In this document: positions 10,101 to 18,034 of the stretch, one piece after another | Numbering within the stretch: position 1 is the first letter of the stretch | How the letters are laid out: every line of letters begins with the position of its first letter | DNA from: Mesostigma viride | Taxonomy: Eukaryota > Streptophyta > Mesostigmatophyceae > Mesostigmatales > Mesostigmataceae | DNA length: 49,062 nucleotides | Direction of reading: 5' to 3' | Assembly: GCA_009746045.1 (NCBI GenBank) | Contig: RPFO01000213.1 | Coordinates: 6,013,427-6,062,488 of the forward strand | Program-made: the position numbers and the translations under genes | Notes under the pieces: model-generated | The model's database searches: none | What the model was told of the DNA's origin: nothing | The model's input: the letters and a program-made list of their open reading frames with translations, nothing else

Positions 10101-12013
10101 TTATCTGTGGTATTGTTTGGCTATGAACAGTTCAAGCTGCTGGAGGCGGGCAAGGATGTGGACAATGACCTGGAGGCGATGAAGCAGAAGATGCTTGGCG
10201 GCAGCAACAGCGAGGTGGGTGGTGGCGCTTAATACACGAATAACTCTGTACGAGTATCGCCAGGACAGGGCGGTGGTTGCCAGTAACGTGGGACAGCAGG
10301 AGCGAGGTGGGTGTCACTCGCTATGTCTATACTAGCTAGGTTGGCCAGATCAGCGCGGTGGTTGCCAGGATAGGGTGATGGTTGCAAGTACAGGGTGGCA
10401 GCAGGATGTCGATGGGCCATCCGCATGCACATATGAATTGTGTTATCAACCGGAGTTCTCCTTGCCACCACGCTAAATATGATGAGTAGGATCCGTAGTT
10501 AGGACTTACAAAGTAGCATACTTGAGGTTCTGGGGTAGTTCTCCTTGCCACCACGCTAAATATGATGAGTAGGATCCGTAGTTAGGACTTACAAAGTAGC
10601 GTACTTGAGGTTCTGGGGTAGTTCTCCTTGCCACCACGCTAAATATGATGAGTAGGATCCGTAGTTAGGACTTACAAAGTAGCGTACTTGAGGTTCTGGG
10701 GTAGTTCTCCTTGCCACCACGCTAAAATGATTGACCTTGTGGGTGGCTGCCAAGATAAGTCATCGCTTGCCACAAGGGTGGTTGGTGACTGCTGGGAATT
10801 GAGGCAGTAGCAGTACATGCCCGAATTGCAAACTCATGAATCAGTTAGTCGCGCGGCGGCGTTGGGGTGCCGCGGAGCATGACCCCTTATGACGCTGTCG
10901 GAGGCGGATTCTATATATGGTACCTATTATCGGAACAAGGGGCGGTGCGCTCCTAGCGTGTGTCCTGGTCGAGAGTGCAGTCGCTGCGGCTTTCATGTCT
11001 GCTTTTTACATTAGAGATGCGCCCGTTCTTGTGTGGGTTAGCTGGGTTTGAGGATCTTTCCTGGCCCGCAGACCCCCCCTGTATGCACGCCCGGCGATGA
11101 TCCTTGTGCATGCCTGCAAAGGTATGCACGTACATCCCGTGCATACCTTACTCTCGTCCGTACATCCCCATAGTCTATGCTCCACTTGTCTACCCCTCTT
11201 GCCGGTACCTTGCTGCGCCGTGCCCCCATGTGGGGAAGTAATACCCACTGGATGATACTCCGCTAGTCTATGTTCCATCAGTTTGTAATCCACTCGTCTA
11301 CCCCTCTTGCCGGTACCTTGCTGCGCCGTGCCCCTGTGTGCGCGAGTATAAGCCACTAGTCTATATTTTACTAGTCTAAATTCCATCAGTCTACCCCAAT
11401 TGCTGGTTCTGTGTGTGCTGTGCCCCCGTGTGCCTCTTGTCCAAGGACTTTTTGGGTGCAACTTTTCTTGATCTTTTATTTTTAACTAGGTGAACAGAAC
11501 AAACCGTAAATGTTGAATTCATTTTTATCACGTAGTTGTCAGTCAACCTGTGGCAAATGCTGAATCCAAATATCAACAAGGATAGCGGCATCCATCACTC
11601 CTGGATTATCAACCAGTGTCACGTTTTGATACCTTGTATTGAGTGGACGTGTGTGTAGTACTCCAACGCACCGCTCTCACGCAGCACATGTAGCACAATT
11701 TCCAAAATACTTGCGCCGCTCTCCGGTAAAGAGTTTTCCGCAGTTAGGGTTAGTTTGGGATGCCTTTGGATCGGTTGACCCCTATGGCCGCGAAATGTAT
11801 GCCAGAGGTCCTTGTTCGAAATGAGCTCTAGCTACACTAAGCTTTTTACTCCCATGTATGTTGCTGATATGCAATTTTCTGGCCTGTTTACTTGTGGACA
11901 TTGTTGGCGCTGAGCAGGTGGGACAGCTGCCCTCGAGTACATCGTCGAAACGCACCATGTCGGATATTGATGAGCAGCTGGAGGCATTGCGGCGGAAGGC
12001 CAGCGACTTGTAA
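1163..12013 (+). CDS. VIPP1: VIPP1/IM30 (PspA/ESCRT-III family) membrane-remodelling protein, 5'-partial, 8 exons
   Basis: VIPP1 forms rings and rods that maintain and build thylakoid membranes; it is expected in the chloroplast. Exons read by homology and GT-AG sites: 1163-1338, 3022-3103, 5034-5108, 7093-7163, 8129-8211, 9092-9156, 10131-10214, 11918-12013 (TAA). Intron phases match throughout, and the 732 coding bases give 243 residues. Recognisable blocks are [19 protein letters not shown] (helix 1), [65 protein letters not shown], and an acidic, helical end [17 protein letters not shown] like the plant VIPP1 tail. The N-terminal helix exon (typically an F-R-V-V-K type end before SYANA) is missing on the left. 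Introns are 0.88-1.98 kb and all contain satellites. Family identity is very secure; VIPP1 versus a VIPP2 paralogue cannot be decided here. Confidence 0.93.
1449..1597 (+). repeat. degenerate copies of exon-1 end and donor inside intron
   Basis: 1449-1504 closely repeats the end of the exon finishing at 1338 (the [11 protein letters not shown] block and the following donor). 1561-1597 repeats it again in shorter, more decayed form. Neither copy keeps an open frame, so they are junction duplications rather than alternative exons. Confidence 0.75.
1766..2815 (+). repeat. 76-bp minisatellite, about 13 copies, in VIPP1 intron
   Basis: The word GAGGTGCCTC recurs exactly every 76 bases at 1843, 1919, 1995, 2071 and on to 2679. 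A diverged last unit starts at 2747 and a diverged first unit lies near 1766. The units are nearly identical, differing by single T/C changes. 76 is not a multiple of 3, so the short ORFs across it are not meaningful. The sense strand is pyrimidine-rich and the array lies 0.2 kb before the acceptor at 3020-3021. Confidence 0.95.
2938..2962 (+). repeat. short telomere-like CCCTAAA tract
   Basis: Three adjacent CCCTAAA-like units (the middle one CCCTACA) sit about 60 bases before a VIPP1 splice acceptor. CCCTAAA is the Arabidopsis-type telomere repeat. Such short tracts also occur as promoter or intron motifs, so this is only a weak lineage hint. Confidence 0.5.
3101..3178 (+). repeat. 26-bp donor-junction triplication
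   Basis: CTGGTGGGTGGCC occurs at 3101, 3127 and 3153, a strict 26-base period. The first copy is the real exon end and donor (exon ends 3103, GT at 3104). The next two are intronic echoes that each keep a GTGGGT donor-like core. Confidence 0.88.
3468..4206 (+). repeat. 12-bp minisatellite (CTTCCCACGCTC)n
   Basis: About 60 copies of a 12-base pyrimidine-rich unit, with C/A interchange at one position and a few units shortened or replaced by CCCCTG variants. The last ~250 bases are essentially perfect. Long ORFs on both strands (SFPR, GRSV and KERG repeats) are by-products of the 12-base period. It lies inside a VIPP1 intron. Confidence 0.97.
4690..5005 (+). repeat. pentanucleotide (CCCTC)n then (CCCTT)n tract next to acceptor
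   Basis: About 250 bases of CCCTC units change abruptly to about 12 CCCTT units and end 28 bases before the acceptor AG at 5032-5033. It acts structurally as an enormously extended polypyrimidine tract for the VIPP1 exon at 5034. Polyproline and GREGK ORFs across it are artefacts. Confidence 0.95.
5182..5762 (+). repeat. dispersed echoes of exon-3 end and donor
   Basis: The exon end and donor at 5085-5118 (GAGAACACACGGGTGGGTGG) reappear in intron as 5182-5213 (nearly exact), 5383-5420 and 5727-5762. A scrambled copy lies near 5298-5340. Each carries CACCAAG upstream and a CGGGTGG donor-like core. The spacing is irregular, suggesting successive duplications followed by drift. Confidence 0.8.
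6112..6863 (+). repeat. 57-bp minisatellite, about 13 copies
   Basis: TTCTAATTACC recurs at 6122, 6179, 6236 and onward with exact 57-base spacing. Since 57 is 19 codons, two long frames stay open ([10 protein letters not shown] and [10 protein letters not shown] repeats). They sit inside a VIPP1 intron and have no other coding signal. The sense strand is pyrimidine-rich and the array ends ~230 bases before the acceptor at 7091-7092. Confidence 0.95.
7233..7590 (+). repeat. 28-bp array and echoes derived from exon-4 donor
   Basis: The exon end CAGTCGGCCAAGTGAGTG (donor at 7164) is echoed at 7233-7256 (GTCAGCCAAGTAAG), 7466-7490 and 7567-7590 (GGGCCAAGTAAGAGG). Between them is a 28-base array at about 7264-7420 (AAAGGGCCCA at 7276, 7304, 7332, 7360, 7388). 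Its GCCCACGTGAGAGG core resembles the same donor. Confidence 0.75.
7803..7994 (+). repeat. hexanucleotide (CACTCG)n
   Basis: About 27 copies of CACTCG followed by TCCTCG and CCCTCG variants, inside a VIPP1 intron about 135 bases before the acceptor at 8127-8128. The dipeptide ORFs HS, TR, LA, EC and RV in the six frames are artefacts of the 6-base unit. Confidence 0.96.
8418..8440 (+). repeat. possible echo of exon-5 donor
   Basis: ATGGAGGTGAAGAGAAATGAG resembles the exon end ATGGAGGAGAAGGGTGAG (donor at 8212). It is short and diverged, so this is the weakest of the echo calls. Confidence 0.4.
8464..8630 (+). repeat. 28-bp minisatellite, six copies
   Basis: Units of GCACTAGTAAACCATTAGAC plus ATGCTCCC, the first and fourth diverged. 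The array is followed by a 400-base C/T-rich, A/T-poor stretch (8630-9090) leading to the acceptor at 9090-9091. Confidence 0.93.
9224..9262 (+). repeat. echo of exon-6 end and donor
   Basis: CAGCTGGGCATCCACGAGCT followed by GTCCTCACAGG and TTGGTT repeats the coding end at 9127-9165 ([10 protein letters not shown] plus donor). There are several substitutions and the GT of the donor is displaced. Confidence 0.8.
9263..9885. other. intronic stretch, no gene seen
   Basis: Part of a VIPP1 intron. An open frame at 9319-9672 shows no recognisable domain. The short motif CAATCTATGATATCATTT occurs twice, near 9772 and 9858, either side of a G-rich segment. Confidence 0.5.
9886..10016 (+). repeat. 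tetranucleotide (GGGA)n
   Basis: About 30 GGGA units ending in GGAAGGAAGG. Unlike the other VIPP1 intron arrays, it is purine-rich on the sense strand and ends 115 bases before the acceptor at 10129-10130. Confidence 0.96.
10291..10320 (+). repeat. echo of exon-7 donor
   Basis: GGAGCGAGGTGGGTGTC repeats the exon end and donor ACAGCGAGGTGGGTGG at 10207-10223, about 86 bases downstream of it. Confidence 0.72.
10455..10729 (+). repeat. 83-bp tandem repeat, 3.3 copies
   Basis: GTTCTCCTTGCCACCACG starts at 10455, 10538, 10621 and 10704, an exact 83-base period. The units are almost identical (one A/G change). It lies in the last VIPP1 intron. Confidence 0.95.
11155..11440 (+). repeat. degenerate ~108-bp tandem repeat
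   Basis: The block TACCCCTCTTGCCGGTACCT with its flanks occurs at 11191 and 11299. A decayed third copy lies near 11392, with shared CTAGTCTA and CCATCAGT words between them. Still within the last VIPP1 intron. The rest of 10730-11917 shows nothing recognisable. Confidence 0.7.
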
Positions 12014-12350
12014 ATGCCCGAGTCACGGGCTGAAAGCCCATGTTATGTGCATTTCTTGGAATCTGCACTACTTGGGCCGGCATTTCCATCGTGTTGACAC
12101 AAAAACAATACTCGATCAGTTTATTGGCTAAGTCGTATGTACTTACTTTGGCCTAGATACTGGTGGCTACAGTTTCGCTCGATGACACGAGCTGGATGGG
12201 CTCAGGTTATGTAAAAGAAATTCTAAGGGGCTAACTTGTGCTTTGCCTCCTCCAGTGCTTGAGACAACTTGTATTTGTGAAAGACAACCCATAATTTTTA
12301 TCATGACACCCGGCGGGATGGGCCCAGCGATGTTAGACGCCGCAAGCTAG
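12014..12350. other. VIPP1 3' UTR and downstream spacer
   Basis: Non-coding after the VIPP1 TAA. No clear polyadenylation signal or other gene was identified. Confidence 0.5.
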
Positions 12351-12527
12351 GCCCGCACATTCAAGGAGCAACTGGTAAAGGATATGGGGGGTCTAGGCTT
12401 CTCCGTGATTCGGAAAAAGATGCAGGATGATGCCAAGTGGGCCCAGGTACTAAATGACAATGACCACCCTGCTGTGGGGAAGAAGCATGTTTGCACTTGT
12501 GGGACGAATGCCAGGAGAGACCGTTAG
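12351..12527 (+). pseudogene. short coding-like fragment, unrecognised
   Basis: Between stops at 12348 and 12525 there is a 58-codon frame whose composition looks protein-like: FKEQLVKDMGGLGFSVIRKK near the start, then a charged segment ending CTCGTNARRDR. There is no convincing start codon and the family was not recognised. Given the transposon debris on its right, it may be a remnant of the same or another element. Confidence 0.35.
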
Positions 12528-12593
12528 GGTCTGGCTCCCTCTAGATAGAATCGACCGGTATAATTAATTCATCCCTGCTGAAACCAGTGCTCA

Positions 12594-13000
12594 ATGCCGC
12601 CCTTTGTGGAGATGCACCACATGCGGGTTGAGATCAGGCGGAACATGAGGCCTTCTTCCGCGCCCTCAAGGAGGAGGAGGCCAGCATCCCATGCTGCTCG
12701 GCAGATCCTGGTTATGCTGCTCGACGCCAACGCCATGCTGCCAGTTGGCACTGGGGGCGCTCAGTACTCCCCCACCAACACAACAGCCAACAGTAACACA
12801 GCTCTATTTGCGGATCTGTTGGCAGAATCCGTGCGCTGGTTGCATGCAATGCTTCTTTCGCACGCCCCACTGAGCAGCTTGCCACCTTTTTGGGGCCGTC
12901 GGATCGGGTGGTGTGCCTTGACGTACTATCAAGGAGACAACCAGCGCAGGCCAGAAATCGGGAGAATCCGGACCATGGTAGCTCGAGCCTGCCGTTATCT
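12594..13000 (+). pseudogene. LINE endonuclease (EEP/APE-like) remnant 1
   Basis: Reading across one frameshift near 12835 gives the second half of an exonuclease-endonuclease-phosphatase domain. It has LLDANA in place of the usual GDxNA metal-site motif, then a conserved N-S-N block, then TEQLATFLGPSDRVVCLD, equivalent to the common 'tf..p....LDyI' strand. The active nuclease would need the missing N-terminal half. Non-LTR retrotransposons of the L1/R1/RTE types carry this domain. Frames are broken, so it is dead. Confidence 0.6.
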
Positions 13001-13384
13001 TGTCCGCGTGTTCGAGTCGTTCAGGATGATGAAGATGATCGAATGGTGATATGGAAATGTGTATCCTTGTGCATTGAAATTATGGCTGGCTTACGTGTAG
13101 AGCGACTAGATGACCTAGACGGTGGGGCCGGAAACAGCATGCTTGATCAGGGCGTGTGTTTCGAGCCTAACTGGCCGGGAGTGTCTAGTGGTGAGCACCA
13201 TTGCTGCGATCGCTCTCCCACCATTTACGAGAAAATACCCGCAAATGGAAAACCACTGAAAAGGTCTAGCTAGTCAGTCATCACGTTAGCCATGCCATGA
13301 TTCCAAACGTCCAAGAACTGCACACGGTGCAAAGGCAAAAAGCCGGAGGACAGCACTTTCAAATGTGCGGCGGGAACCAAAAGC

Positions 13385-13740
13385 CCGCGTATGCCAGAAA
13401 ACATCGTGTTGCTGCAGCGACGCGACGATGTGGACAACGAATCCAGTGCCAAGCTCGGAACGGCCGCAAAGGAGATCTGCCTTGACTATATCTGCGTACG
13501 CCGGGCTCAGCGCCCCTCCGTTGTCGATGCTCCGTGCTGCAAGATTCTGTCAGCACGGTGGAATCTGATCACCGTCTCGTGCTCGCCCGCATCAGATCGC
13601 GGTTTCCTGGCGTGAAACCGTCGCGACAACTGGCGCCTCAGCCAGATCTCAAGGTGCTCCGGATTGAACTGAAGGATGCCGACAAGATGTCAGCAGAGGA
13701 GCAGGCCGCTATTACGCACCGGAACGCGACTTCCTGGCAG
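13385..13740 (+). pseudogene. LINE endonuclease (EEP) C-terminal remnant 2
   Basis: The frame from 13391 contains EICLDYICVRRAQRPSVVDA. The neighbouring frame from 13534 continues VESDHRLVLARIRSRFPG. Together they are the characteristic LDYI...SDHxLV end of an EEP nuclease, with the catalytic SDH intact but a frameshift between (near 13545-13560). It is a separate copy from remnant 1, which ends at the equivalent LD motif. Confidence 0.62.
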
Positions 13741-13959
13741 TCTTCGACGCCAGGCCGGGGCAGTCGCCAGCAGTTACACGCCATTCAGCCCCCGGGTGAC
13801 TTTTCAGTGATCCTCCGCGGTATCGCTGCCAAGTATCGTCTGGCTGCCCGCGCCACCCTCCCCTCCTTGCCTCCGTGCCGACAGCTTGCTGTCCACGTAC
13901 CGCCACGCACCGACAGTGGTCGCCGCTAGGTAGATGCTCCGCCGAAACAGGGACCCGAC

Positions 13960-14930
13960 CGCCAAGCCTGGCCATGGACCGGTTCTACACCGGCCGTGAG
14001 GTGATTGAGGCGTGCCACCGCATGGGCCACCGCATAGTGGGCACAGTGCTCCTCAACCGTCGTGGCCTCCCCTTCACCGAGGTCAAGCGCCTCGTGCCCC
14101 GCAGGCCAGCCCAGGGGAACTACGCATGGGCTGTCAAGCGTGATGGGCTGACCTTGGCCGCCTGGCAGGACCGCAAGCTCGTGTGGGTGCTGGCCAAGGG
14201 CATCCCCCTTGAGGAGGAGATGGTCAGCCGCCATGGCGGCCGCGACCAGCGCGTCATGGTCACTGCCCCCTCGCTAATTCCCGCGTACTGGAGCTGCTAC
14301 AAGGCAGTGGACAAGTTTGACCAGCTCGCCAGCAACTACGACCTGCAGAAGGCCCTTGTCTCGCGGGTGTGGTGGCACCGGGTCGCCACGGGGCACCTGG
14401 CCAACGCGGTCCGCAACGCTACATCCTAGCTGCAGACTCTCACCCGCGCCAACCGCCCTGCCTGCCTCTCCCACGTGGGGTTCCTCAGCTTGCTCTCACA
14501 GCAGCTGGTGAACAATCAGTGGCATGGCGCCCGGCTGGACATCGACCGCATCGCGGAGGCCCACCAGCCTGGGCTGGACGGGCGTTTCAGCGGCACCCAC
14601 CTCGTGCCCGAGCGCATCCCGTGGACGGAGCAGGCGCAATGCGTGGTATGCGCCACCATCCCCGAGCGCAAGCGCACCAACTTCTGGTGCAAGGACTGCG
14701 ACCAGGCACTGTGCTTGGGCGCGTGCTGGAACGTGTTCCACGCAGGGCCTGTCACCGCGCTCGACGACGACGGGCGCCGCCAGCATGCCATGCAGCCCCT
14801 CTCAGCCCGCAGCCCGGCTGGCCGCGCGTGGGCTGAGGCCAATGGCCGCACGACCCGCACGATGGCAGCTGGCACCCAGCTGACAGGACCTCGTAGGAGG
14901 CAGTTTCTGCGCACCCAGAAGCGCAATTAG
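13960..14930 (+). pseudogene. piggyBac-family transposase, C-terminal two-thirds, one in-frame stop
   Basis: The frame contains MDRFYTGREV, matching the second catalytic Asp block of piggyBac (DNWFTS type). It continues with a GTVLLNRRGLP strand, then AVDKFDQLASNYDL with the third catalytic Asp and a W-W-H-R-V helix. After an in-frame TAG at 14427-14429 the same frame continues to a C-terminal cysteine-rich cross-brace domain (CVVCATIPERKR, then CKDCDQALCLGACWNVFH) and stops at 14928-14930. Upstream of about 13960 the first catalytic Asp region is not seen; LINE debris is there instead. Without the stop, this would be a long uninterrupted 320-codon frame, so decay is recent or the TAG is read differently. 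No TIR pair was located. Confidence 0.8.
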
Positions 14931-15174
14931 TAGTTTGGCTAATATAGCCAGGTAGCCTTGACAGTTAGCTACACCCTTGGCTAGTCATGCGCTACCGCGC
15001 GCGCGCGCTAGTGCCATTTCGGCCCCTTGCGGCATGTTGGCATGTGTTATGTGGCATGGTCTCTTGTTTTATCACCTAGGTATGGTGCATTATGGCCATT
15101 TGGGCATCCCTTGTTGTTTTATGCCAACTGGAATAAAGTTTTGTGTTGTTATGCTATAATTTATACCCCGGCCT

Positions 15175-15208
15175 GCCAACTGGCACCGTTATAACGGTGC
15201 CAGCTGGC
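15175..15208. repeat. 34-bp near-perfect palindrome
   Basis: GCCAACTGGCACCGTTA is followed directly by TAACGGTGCCAGCTGGC: a 17-base stem with one mismatch and no loop. It lies about 245 bases after the piggyBac transposase frame and 45 bases after an AATAAA (15131). It could be a cruciform-forming subterminal motif or a terminator-like hairpin. Confidence 0.75.
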
Positions 15209-15376
15209 TTCGGCCATTTGGTAGCTAGCGTTCACAATTTTGTGACATATCATGTTGCCAATGCATTGATGGCATGTCTGTGATTATATTTAACTCCCCT
15301 CAAAAGGCCAGGGCCAACAGATTTGAATAAATGGTCCATAATGCATTATATGTGTCTCGAACACCGTGTGCACCGT

Positions 15377-15393
15377 ACCCCCCTGAGGGGGGT
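15377..15393. repeat. 7-bp stem, 3-nt loop hairpin
   Basis: ACCCCCC-TGA-GGGGGGT, a perfect small hairpin. The surrounding 15209-15862 holds no recognised gene. Confidence 0.6.
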
Positions 15394-15862
15394 GCTATTT
15401 ATAGCAGGTGTAGGGCATGGATATGTCAAGGAGACAACCAGATTTGCCCCAACCAAATTTCCTAAACATTATTTGATATAAAAGCATGCTTGGTTCCAAG
15501 GGTGGGCCAGAAAATGTTATTTGGCTAGTTACTCCCAGGCGCATGTACGTGCAAAGATACCCAAACTCAGTCCGTTCTGGCCGTTCCAGTTGACACAATT
15601 GAAGGGTTAATGCATCATTCATGGGGAGTCCCATTATATAGGCGCACATACGCGTAGGCGTGAGCCACGTGCTAGGCTAAAGCCTGACTAATCTACACTA
15701 CTGTCATACATGATTAATTTCCCTCGACTGGGGTTGCTGGTGGGGTGGCAGGGGGCACCTGCCAGGGCTTGTGGTCGACGTGGATGACCGCCCCCCTCTA
15801 GTATACCGGTTTCCCCCCTGCGCTCTGCCGGAGCTGGACTGTAGCCGGGTCGGCCATGATAA

Positions 15863-15975
15863 CTAGTAGCTCCCGTCGCCGCTGTTGCTGTGGGCCTGTG
15901 CCAGGGTCAAGTCGTCGTCCAGCGTGTAGAAAGTCCCCGAGAGCTTCTTGCGACATTTAAGAAACTGTTTAGGGT
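15863..15975 (-). pseudogene. short coding-like fragment, possibly LINE-derived
   Basis: On the minus strand a frame reads KCRKKLSGTFYTLDDDLTLA and ends at TAG (15863-15865). The composition is protein-like, and it lies 3' of the minus-strand RT fragment at 16119-16700. I link it to the same LINE only by position. Confidence 0.3.
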
Positions 15976-16118
15976 TTTCCGCCATATAGGTGAGGAGCAG
16001 GGGAGCCGGCCCATGCACTAGCCTTATACCCCGCGCGCAGCCGAACTAGGCGGACAGCCGACTGGACATCCGCAGCTCACCAGCTATGAGTTGCATGGGG
16101 GTAAGAAGAATGTCGCGC

Positions 16119-16700
16119 TTAAACGCTATATGGCAAGAGTCTGACTCCGAGTTCGGCACCTGCCAAGAGACTCCGAGTTCGGCTGCATGCATGGTCGAAG
16201 TGCTTGACGATGACATTGTGGCTCAGTGCCCTGGGTGATGTCGGCCTCCTTGCGGAGGTCGAGCGTTTGTTGCTTGAGCTGTGCCGTGATGGTGGAGGCC
16301 GGCGGTGGAGGCGGTGGAGGTGGTGTGGTGCTTCATCAGCATGTCCGCGCCCAGGTCTGGGTGGGAGGCGGCATCGCTGGCCGGGCCAGCAGATCGATGC
16401 CGGCTGGGCGGCGATCGTGTCCTTCACCGCCGCGATTTCTAGACCAACCGCCCGAGCCTCGAGCGCCAGGCAGTCCAGCCAAAGTTGGGCAGACTCCGGC
16501 TTCTCGATGAGTGTGATGTCGTCGGCATAAATGAGGTCAGCTAGTAAATTCTGCCTGTTAGTCGGCCCCCCTTCCCCAAGCTCGTTCGTGATCGCTAGGC
16601 CAGGGGCACGGCCTGCAATGCTGTCGAGAAGCCATACCCTAGCCCTTGTATAGCCATGATGATCTTCCTCCCCCGTGCCAGGATCCCCTTAGCTGGGTTG
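16119..16700 (-). pseudogene. LINE reverse transcriptase fragment (YADD)
   Basis: Minus-strand translation gives RVWLLDSIAGRAPGLAITNE then, after a short linker, LADLIYADDITLIEK and a helix SAQLWLDCLALEARAVGLEI with AAVKDT. This is the palm active site (YADD) and the following 'lq..ld.l......gL.in..Kt' helix of non-LTR retrotransposon RTs. Upstream and downstream parts are missing or frameshifted, so it is an isolated dead fragment. It lies antisense to the EEP fragments at 12.6-13.7 kb and so is probably a different insertion. Confidence 0.78.
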
Positions 16701-18034
16701 AACCTGAGACAGCATGGCGGTGCCGGTGCCCTTGAGGCACCTAGAGCAAGTGTTGCTTACATTCCACTCTTGCAGGAAGTAGCCTAGAATGTATTAAAAG
16801 CCATATTCTGATCAGCCATATGCCCCTTCTCAGGGATAGGTGCTACATATTCTCCCAACGGAGTTATGTTACAATTCAATTCAATGCAGGATTGGCCCTA
16901 AAAAGTTCTTTTCTGTCCCTTATTTATTTAGTGGCCAGGTCAACTGGCCACTACAAATAGGGAACAGTTTGAAGCAGCACGGCGCGAATGCGCTAAGACA
17001 TGGTCCCTAAAACAGTGGGTTTGACTGGTGTGTTCACAAGGCATGATGCGCTTATTGCAGGTTTCGCAGGAGAGTTTACATTATGCGACTTCACCTCTTT
17101 CACATTAGCAAATAATCACTTCGCAACGTTTCTGTGCAATCAATATCTAAATATGGGAGTCGAAAGCATGTCAATCAGTCAAGCCCTAAGCACCCACATC
17201 CCAGCAAGCAAGCAAGACTGATGACACGCCCTGGGACAGTTATGCCCTTGATTGAGATGGGCCACGCCCCTAGAATACACTGAAAGGGCAGAAATTCCTA
17301 CAACCATATGCGACGACACGATATACAACGTGGGATATTTGAGCACTGGTTGAAGCAATATCCAGCACTGCTCCATTTAAGATCTAGTCCCTTTCACATC
17401 ACAACTTGTTTGGAAACTCACAAGCGAAAGGCCACACAGCCTGGGCGTGCCACAATGCTGCCATCAGCATTCAAAATTGGCAATGGATCTACCACACCTT
17501 CTATATAGATGTAAGACAGAGACATCTGGTTCACAAGCAAAGATAAACGTCAAAAATATACCCACGTCTTGCTCCAAGACAGGTATGCTCCAAGGGCCCC
17601 GCCACCATGAGTGGTCACAGGGAAGGAGGGACGCCAGAACACACAAACAAGCAGCAAACACGCCAACTCCCAGCGCGTGCCAACCACAACTTGTAAGGGG
17701 CAAGCATACAAAACCTGAAAACATGGAAACCGAACCATCTCGCCCAAAACGCATTTCCAAACGACTGCCCATCGGACAGCCACCGGGCCGTCAGGTTACA
17801 CATTCCGACTGCAGCACGCCCAGCCACTGGGTGCACAAGCCGTTGAGAAGACCAGCCACGTAACACTGACCCGGCGAGCAATCTCAAAAACAAATGCACT
17901 TCCTCAATCTTCTAGCTGGCCAGCCGAAAGAATACAGTCACACCTCCCAGAACGGGGTTTGGGGGGGGAGGGATTCGCCAGGCAACTGCATGCACTGCCT
18001 GGCTGTATTTTGGCGCCTCTCGCATGCTGATCCT
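16701..18034. other. intergenic spacer, nothing recognised
   Basis: Contains only short ORFs (for example 17447-17863) with no domain or splice support. A run of about 9 G lies near 17961-17969. The right end is the 3' flank of the WRKY gene. Confidence 0.5.

Noticed and set aside
10730-11917. Short minus-strand ORFs in the last VIPP1 intron
   Set aside because: No domain, splice or composition support; they overlap degenerate repeats.
12300-12315. CATGACACCC near 12302 as a terminal repeat of the 14-kb piggyBac remnant
   Set aside because: It matches ten bases of the 29-kb TIR but lacks TTAA and the leading GGGGA, and no inverse copy was found near 15 kb.
17447-17863. 138-codon ORF
   Set aside because: No recognisable domain, no flanking gene structure, and comparable antisense frames overlap it.
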